From Albibacillus kandeliae (GTDB lineage Bacteria; Pseudomonadota; Alphaproteobacteria; Rhodobacterales; Rhodobacteraceae): a stretch of 64,000 bases of DNA. Shown here in pieces: positions 59,123 to 64,000 of the stretch. Location: NCBI RefSeq assembly GCF_003116585.1, contig NZ_QEHM01000004.1, positions 1 through 64,000 on the forward strand, read 5' to 3'. The notes beneath the pieces were generated by a model. That model had not been told where the DNA came from. It saw nothing but the letters and a program-made list of their open reading frames with translations, and made no database searches. Every line of letters begins with the position of its first letter. The first letter of the stretch is position 1. A program made the translations under genes and the position numbers.

Positions 59123-60799
59123 CTAGAACAACCCTTCGATCTGTCCGGCCTCGTTCAGCCGGATGCTCTCGGCCGCCGGAACGCTGGGCAGGCCCGGCAT
59201 GGTCATGATCTCGCCGCAGATCACCACCACGAAGCCCGCGCCCGCGCTCAGCCGCACCTCGCGGACCGGCACCGAGTGCCCCGTGGGGGCGCCGCGCAGG
59301 GTGGGATCGGTCGAGAAGGAATACTGTGTCTTCGCCATGCAGATCGGCAGCTTTCCATATCCCTGCTCTTCCCACTGGTGCAGCTGGCTCCGGATCTTCT
59401 GGTCGGCCAGCACCTCGTCTGCGCGGTAGATACGTTTGGCGATGCGTTCGATCTTATCGAAGAGCGGCATGTCGTCGCCGTAGAGCGGCGCGAACTGCGC
59501 CTTGCCGCTGTCGGCGATCTGCGCGACCCGGGTCGCCAGTGCTTCGATCCCGGCGCCACCCTCGGCCCAGTGGCGGCAGAGAATGGCCTCGGTGCCCTGC
59601 TCGGCGACAAAGGCCTTCACCGCGTCGATCTCGCCCTCGGTGTCGGTGACGAAGTGGTTGATCGCCACCACAACCGGCACGCCGAATTGCTTGAGGTTGG
59701 CAATGTGGCGGCCGAGGTTGGCACAGCCCTTCTTGACCGCCGCGATGTTCTCGGCGCCGAGGTTCTCCTTGGTGACGCCGCCGTTCATCTTCATCGCGCG
59801 TACGGTGGCCACAAGCACCACGCAGTCGGGCGCAAGGTGCGCCTTGCGGCACTTGATGTTCATGAACTTCTCGGCCCCGAGATCGGCGCCAAAGCCCGCC
59901 TCGGTCACCACGTAGTCGGCCAGCTTCAGCGCCGTCGTGGTCGCGATCACCGAGTTGCAGCCGTGGGCGATGTTTGCGAACGGACCGCCGTGCACGAAGG
60001 CCGGATTGTTCTCCAGCGTCTGCACCAGGTTCGGCTGCATCGCGTCCTTCAGCAGCACGGTCATCGCACCGTCAGCCTTGAGGTCGCGGGCAAAGACCGG
60101 CGTGCGGTCGCGGCGGTAGGCCACGATGATGTCGCCAAGGCGCTTTTCGAGGTCCTTGAGGTCGCGCGCAAGGCAGAGACAGGCCATGACCTCGGAGGCG
60201 ACGGTGATGTCAAACCCGCTCTCACGCGGGAAGCCGTTGGTCACGCCGCCGAGCGAGATCGCGTTCAGGCGCAGCGCGCGGTCGTTCATGTCGAGCACCC
60301 GGCGCCAGGTAACCCGGCGCGTGTCGATGTCGAGCGCGTTGCCCCAGTAGATATGGTTGTCGATCATCGCGGCCAGCAGGTTGTGGGCCGAGGTGATGGC
60401 GTGGAAATCGCCGGTGAAGTGGAGGTTCATGTCCTCCATCGGCACCACCTGCGCATAGCCGCCCCCGGCCGCCCCGCCCTTCATGCCAAAGCAGGGCCCG
60501 AGCGATGCCTCGCGGATGCAGACCGCCGCCTTCTTGCCGATACGGTTCAGCCCGTCGCCAAGGCCCACGGTGGTGGTCGTCTTGCCCTCGCCCGCCGGCG
60601 TCGGGTTGATCGCCGTCACGAGGATCAGCTTGCCGTTCGGCCTGTCCTGAACCCGGTCGATGAAATCCTGGTTCACCTTGGCCTTGTCATGCCCATAAGG
60701 CACGAGGTCCTCGGCCGGGATTCCCAGTTTCGCGCCGATCTCCTGGATCGGGCGTTTCTGTGCCGCGCGGGCAATCTCGATGTCGCTCTTGTATTCCAT
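59123..60799 (-). CDS. fhs: Formate--tetrahydrofolate ligase
   Basis: A 558-residue ATP-dependent enzyme making 10-formyl-THF. P-loop [18 protein letters not shown] (about 67-84), [30 protein letters not shown] and a C-terminal [18 protein letters not shown] are diagnostic. With folD 87 bp downstream it forms a one-carbon unit that lets the cell use or release formate, which in roseobacters supports methylated-compound use. Confidence 0.98.
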   Translation of the reverse strand: MEYKSDIEIARAAQKRPIQEIGAKLGIPAEDLVPYGHDKAKVNQDFIDRVQDRPNGKLILVTAINPTPAGEGKTTTTVGLGDGLNRIGKKAAVCIREASLGPCFGMKGGAAGGGYAQVVPMEDMNLHFTGDFHAITSAHNLLAAMIDNHIYWGNALDIDTRRVTWRRVLDMNDRALRLNAISLGGVTNGFPRESGFDITVASEVMACLCLARDLKDLEKRLGDIIVAYRRDRTPVFARDLKADGAMTVLLKDAMQPNLVQTLENNPAFVHGGPFANIAHGCNSVIATTTALKLADYVVTEAGFGADLGAEKFMNIKCRKAHLAPDCVVLVATVRAMKMNGGVTKENLGAENIAAVKKGCANLGRHIANLKQFGVPVVVAINHFVTDTEGEIDAVKAFVAEQGTEAILCRHWAEGGAGIEALATRVAQIADSGKAQFAPLYGDDMPLFDKIERIAKRIYRADEVLADQKIRSQLHQWEEQGYGKLPICMAKTQYSFSTDPTLRGAPTGHSVPVREVRLSAGAGFVVVICGEIMTMPGLPSVPAAESIRLNEAGQIEGLF

Positions 60800-61003
60800 T
60801 CCGTCCAGCTCCTCCCTGAAGGGTGAGCCCTCCGGCGGATGGCCGCACCCTGCGTCAGCCTAAGCGCCGCCGCAATCCTTCACGGGATTGATTTGCGACG
60901 CTTCTCTGACACGAAGCGACCCGATGGTCCACGCGGATTTCGGATTGGAAACCGGTGCCGTGCACGGGCGACGCATGTTTCGCGTCGTCCGGGCACCGTG
61001 CCG

Positions 61004-61567
61004 TTACTTGAGTTTGGACAGTTTCTTCTGCAGCTCGGCGAGCTGTTTCTTGATCTCGTCGAGGTCTTCGCCCGAGTCCGAGCTCTCTTCCTTCTCGGGC
61101 TCCGGCCCGCTGGAGCCCGCCCAGGTATTGGCCAGCCCGCCGGTCATCGCCTTGAGAAAGGCCTCCTGCTGCGCCTGCAGCGCCTCGAACCCGGGGATCT
61201 TGGCCATCGGGTTCATGGCCGACATGTTCTTCATCATCTTGGCCTGGCTGTCGCGCAGCATCTCGAAGGATGTCTCGAGGAACTGCGGCATCATCCCCCC
61301 GCCCGGCACCATGTAGGACCGCACGAGGTCGTTCAGCACGTCGACCGGCAGCACGTTCTCGCCCCGGCTCTCGTGTTCCGCGATGATCTGGAGCAGGTAT
61401 TGGCGCGTCAGGTCGTCGCCCGATTTCAGATCGACGATCTGCACCTCTCGCCCGTCACGAATGAACCCTGCGATATCTTCCAGCGTCACGTAGTCACTGG
61501 TCTCGGTATTATACAGCCGCCGGCTCGCATACCGTTTGATCAGCAATGGTTTTTCTTGTTCAGCCAC
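61004..61567 (-). CDS. phaR: Polyhydroxyalkanoate synthesis repressor PhaR
   Basis: A 187-residue regulator that binds PHA and DNA. The N-terminal domain LIKRYASRRLYNTETSDYVTLEDI (9-32) and the FIRDGREVQIVDLKSGDDLTRQ part are the PhaR DNA-binding and PHB-accumulation domains. A Glu/Lys-rich coiled coil ends the protein. It represses the phasin gene until polymer removes it from DNA. The phasin gene is its upstream neighbour. The gap 60800-61003 holds a likely terminator hairpin (about 60966-60990) and no gene. Confidence 0.96.
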   Translation of the reverse strand: MAEQEKPLLIKRYASRRLYNTETSDYVTLEDIAGFIRDGREVQIVDLKSGDDLTRQYLLQIIAEHESRGENVLPVDVLNDLVRSYMVPGGGMMPQFLETSFEMLRDSQAKMMKNMSAMNPMAKIPGFEALQAQQEAFLKAMTGGLANTWAGSSGPEPEKEESSDSGEDLDEIKKQLAELQKKLSKLK

Positions 61568-61763
61568 GGTCTCGCCTCCCCGCGCAATATGTTAATGGGA
61601 GCCTATGCGAGCGAAATTGAAAAGAAAAGACTGAGCTATCCCGCGAAAATGACCGATTTGTCCTGCCCTGCCGCACAGGAAACGGATTTGTTTCCCCCGG
61701 GCAATCGGTCAGAGCATGTCCCCGTTGGCCTTTGCGGGACCCGCTGGGGCCCGGAAACGAAAT

Positions 61764-61787
61764 GGGGCAGGCCCGCAGGCCTGCCCC
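61764..61787 (-). terminator. Hairpin downstream of the phasin gene
   Basis: Ten-bp stem GGGGCAGGCC with GGCCTGCCCC and a 4-nt loop, followed on the minus strand by ATTT. It lies between the phasin gene and phaR; the rest of 61568-61839 shows no gene. Confidence 0.75.
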
Positions 61788-61839
61788 TCGATTGCGCCGG
61801 TTTTTGGGAGGAAGAGACGCGCAATCGCTGCTGTAATCG

Positions 61840-62280
61840 TTACTTTGCGGCCTTCTTGGCAGCGGTCGTCACATCAGCAGTGGCTTTCTTGACGGCTGCG
61901 GTGGCGTCTTCGGTCAGGTCCTTGCCTGCGGCCATCATCAGCTCGACGGTATCCATCTGCACCTTCTTCGCGACTTCGGCGAAGGCGGCCATGTTTTCGG
62001 CGGCGACTTCGGCAGTGGCCGATGCGAAATCGGTCATGGCCTTGGCGTAGTCAGCCGGCTCGGTCTTGGCTTTGGAGATGTCCGACAGCTTGGCAATGGT
62101 TTCTTTGGTCCATTTGCTCGAGATCTCGGCGGATTTCTCGGCGGCTTCCAGGGCCACGGCCGACAGCTTTTCATTCAGCGTGGCGGTGGTTTTGAAAGCT
62201 TCCTCGAAGGCTGCGGTGTCCACGGGGAACGCGCCCATCATGTCCTTCATCACAGCGGTAAAATCTTGGGTCTTTGCCAT
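61840..62280 (-). CDS. phaP: Phasin (polyhydroxyalkanoate granule protein)
   Basis: A 146-residue all-helical, Ala/Lys-rich protein. The core matches phasin_2: EEAFKTTATLNEKLSAVALEAAEKSAEI and DYAKAMTDFASATAEVAAENMAAFAEVAKK. A Lys/Ala tail (AVKKATADVTTAAKKAAK) ends it. It coats PHB granules and sets their size. The start at 62280 has an AAAGGAC ribosome region; the PhaR-type operator lies about 100 bp upstream. Confidence 0.93.
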   Translation of the reverse strand: MAKTQDFTAVMKDMMGAFPVDTAAFEEAFKTTATLNEKLSAVALEAAEKSAEISSKWTKETIAKLSDISKAKTEPADYAKAMTDFASATAEVAAENMAAFAEVAKKVQMDTVELMMAAGKDLTEDATAAVKKATADVTTAAKKAAK

Positions 62281-62376
62281 TTCAAGTAGTCCTTTTGCAT
62301 TTAGCGGGACTTCCCCGCGCTTTCTGAAGCTGAGAGGAATATGAATGCTGCGGCGCGGCATTTCAAGATCTTTTTG

Positions 62377-62387
62377 CTGCAGTGCAG
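62377..62387. promoter_or_regulatory. Candidate PhaR operator upstream of the phasin gene
   Basis: CTGCAGTGCAG, i.e. CTGC-N3-GCAG, the motif reported for PhaR of Paracoccus denitrificans, flanked by T5 and A5 runs (62371-62392). It is in the 369-bp phasin/phaC gap (62281-62649), which contains no gene. Confidence 0.65.
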
Positions 62388-62649
62388 AAAAAGTATCAGC
62401 AAACCTGCTTCGCGAACGGCCTGCCGTCACCGCGAATGTCCGGGGGTGGAGCGCCTCCCGGAGTGTCGGGATCAACCCCGACGTGTGCCCGGCGCCGCAA
62501 CACAACAGGTTGCCGCGCAACGGAATTTGGCCAGAAGTTTTCCCTTACGTAAAGCAGGGGATGGTGCCCTCTGGCAGCAGCGATGCCTCCCTCGAACCTG
62601 CGCCCGGTGGTCCGGTGCCGCCCTCCCCGGCGGCCTCCGGAGCCCGGGA

Positions 62650-64000
62650 TCAGCCGTTCGCTTTCATCGCCACATAGGTTCCGGGGGCCGGTGCCAGCGG
62701 CGGATGGTCCGAATCACCAACCTCGCGCGCAGGAATCTGCTTGCCCGATTTCTTCTTCAGCCAGGCCTCCCAGCGGGGCCACCAAGAGCCCTCGTGGAAC
62801 TCGGCGCCGGCCAGCCAGTCGGCCGCGTCCAGCTTGAGATCCGTGTTGGTGTAGTGGCCGTACTTGTTCTTGCTCGGCGGGTTCACGATCCCGGCGATAT
62901 GACCCGACTGGGTCATGATGAAGGTCTTGCTGCGCGAGCCCATCTGCTGGACCCCGCGATAGCAGTCGCGCCACGCAGCGATGTGGTCGGTCTCGCAGGC
63001 GATCGAACAGACCGGTACATCTACGTCCTCCAGCTTGAGCGTGTGGCCGAGGATCTCGTAGCCATCCCGCGCGAACTCGTTGCGCTGGCAGAGACCGCGC
63101 AGGTACTGCATCGCCATCCGACCCGGCAGGTTCGTCCCGTCGCCGTTCCAGTGCAGCAGGTCGAAGGCGGGCGGCGCCTCTCCCATCATGTAACTGCGGA
63201 TCGCCGGCGCGTAGACGAGATCGTTCGAGCGCAGGTAGCTGAACGTCCGCGACATGATGTAGGAGCGCAGGTACCCCCTGGCCGCCACCTCGGCCTCGAT
63301 CCCGTCGATAAAGTCATCCGACAGGAAGGGCGTGAACTCGCCCTGTTCGGCAAAGTCCGTAAGCGCAGTAAAGAAGGTCGCCGACTTGATGGACTTGTCG
63401 CCCTGCTGCTTCAGCAGCGACAGCACCAGCGCCAGCGTCGTACCCGCGATACAGTAGCCGATCACGTTGATCTGCTCGGTCTTGCAGATCGCCTTCACCT
63501 CTCGGAACACGGCAAGGTAGCCATCCTCGATGTAGTCCTCCATGCCGACATCGGCATAGCGGGCATCGGGGTTGATCCAGCTGACCACGAAGAGAGTATA
63601 GCCTTGGTCGGTGATCCAACGGATCAGGCTGTTCTGCGTCTTGAGGTCGAGAATGTAGAACTTGTTGATCCAGGGCGGGAAGATCACCAGCGGCGTTTCG
63701 TGCACCGTCTCGGTGGTCGGCGCGTACTGGATCAGCTCGAGCATCCGGTTGCGATAGACGACCTGCCCCGGCGCCGTGGCGATGTTGCCCCCCAGCTCGA
63801 AAGCCGAGGAATCGGCCAGCCGTACGACCAGCTCTCCGTTGTTCGCCTCGAGGTCCGCGACGAGGTTTTCCAGCCCGTCGACCAGCGACTTGCCGTCGGT
63901 CTCCAGTGCCCGTTCCAGCGCGTCCGGGTTGGTGCCAAGGAAGTTGGTCGGCGCCAGCATGTCGATGATCTGGCGCGAGAAATACTTGAGTCGCTTCTTG
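62650..64000 (-). CDS. phaC: Class I polyhydroxyalkanoate synthase, 3' part
   Basis: The C-terminal 449 residues are in the window; the N-terminal part lies beyond the right edge. Catalytic features: the lipase-like box GYCIAGTT with the nucleophilic Cys, the Asp in CSIACETDHIAAW and the His in QSGHIAGIVNPP. PPWINKFYILDL and FVVSWINPD are further family signatures. The enzyme polymerises 3-hydroxyacyl-CoA. It is followed by the phasin gene and phaR on the same strand, a normal rhodobacterial cluster. Confidence 0.97.
   Translation of the reverse strand, partial: KKRLKYFSRQIIDMLAPTNFLGTNPDALERALETDGKSLVDGLENLVADLEANNGELVVRLADSSAFELGGNIATAPGQVVYRNRMLELIQYAPTTETVHETPLVIFPPWINKFYILDLKTQNSLIRWITDQGYTLFVVSWINPDARYADVGMEDYIEDGYLAVFREVKAICKTEQINVIGYCIAGTTLALVLSLLKQQGDKSIKSATFFTALTDFAEQGEFTPFLSDDFIDGIEAEVAARGYLRSYIMSRTFSYLRSNDLVYAPAIRSYMMGEAPPAFDLLHWNGDGTNLPGRMAMQYLRGLCQRNEFARDGYEILGHTLKLEDVDVPVCSIACETDHIAAWRDCYRGVQQMGSRSKTFIMTQSGHIAGIVNPPSKNKYGHYTNTDLKLDAADWLAGAEFHEGSWWPRWEAWLKKKSGKQIPAREVGDSDHPPLAPAPGTYVAMKANG

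Noticed and set aside
1-64000. CRISPR arrays or rRNA genes
   Set aside because: No regularly spaced 25-40-bp repeats with unique spacers, and no rRNA-like stretch, were seen. The only dense repeats are the 9-bp TEP tract and the phased array at 17528-17599.

Overview
The window comes from a GC-rich alphaproteobacterium, almost certainly a marine Rhodobacteraceae (roseobacter-type). This rests on the gene families present (PhaC/PhaP/PhaR polyhydroxyalkanoate cluster, DUF2842, DUF6524, a GapR/DUF2312 paralogue, a NicO/DUF1007 pair) and on a roseobacter-style intergenic motif (CCTCCGGCGGG, then GAGTATTTG, then AAAGAAAAGATGA). I do not name a species.

Bases 1 to about 22,713 are the right-hand part of an HK97-type prophage inserted at the 3' end of a tRNA-Gly(TCC) gene (22714-22787, minus strand). 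The tyrosine integrase (21535-22599) abuts the tRNA. The late genes run leftward: HNH, small and large terminase, portal, prohead protease, major capsid, connector and head-tail genes, and a tail tube gene cut by the left edge. The late module is broken by lower-GC cargo in three places: an arylsulfatase gene bounded by a full portal 3' end and a second, truncated copy of it; a cold-shock gene plus an orphan response regulator; and four small genes including an ArsR-type regulator, between capsid and connector. A fourth low-GC block (14186-16060) is a tightly coupled three-gene operon headed by a TIGR04255-family protein.

The prophage control region (19132-20150) has a clear regulatory design. 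Three promoters each carry a copy of the palindrome TTGCGATAATCGCAA in the -35/-10 spacer. Two of them are near copies of one module facing opposite ways, and the repressor and the Cro-like gene both appear to be leaderless. A helically phased repeat array (17528-17599) beside a putative replication gene is a candidate phage origin.

From 22,800 to the end is ordinary host chromosome. It holds a pyridoxal kinase, a TIM-barrel/methylglyoxal-synthase fusion, a GST, serine dehydratase, a DMT exporter, thiamine pyrophosphokinase, a long acidic protein, purA, a cobalt-type nitrile hydratase operon, secG, pyrG, a DUF1007/NicO metal transporter pair, a TerB/DnaB-like/TerB/PhnD-like block, a polar amino-acid ABC transporter, a glutamine-synthetase-like/amidotransferase/oxidase operon for polyamine or amine use, an XRE regulator with its probable target, a DegT aminotransferase, a methyltransferase, folD and fhs for one-carbon metabolism, and finally phaR, a phasin gene and phaC (cut by the right edge).
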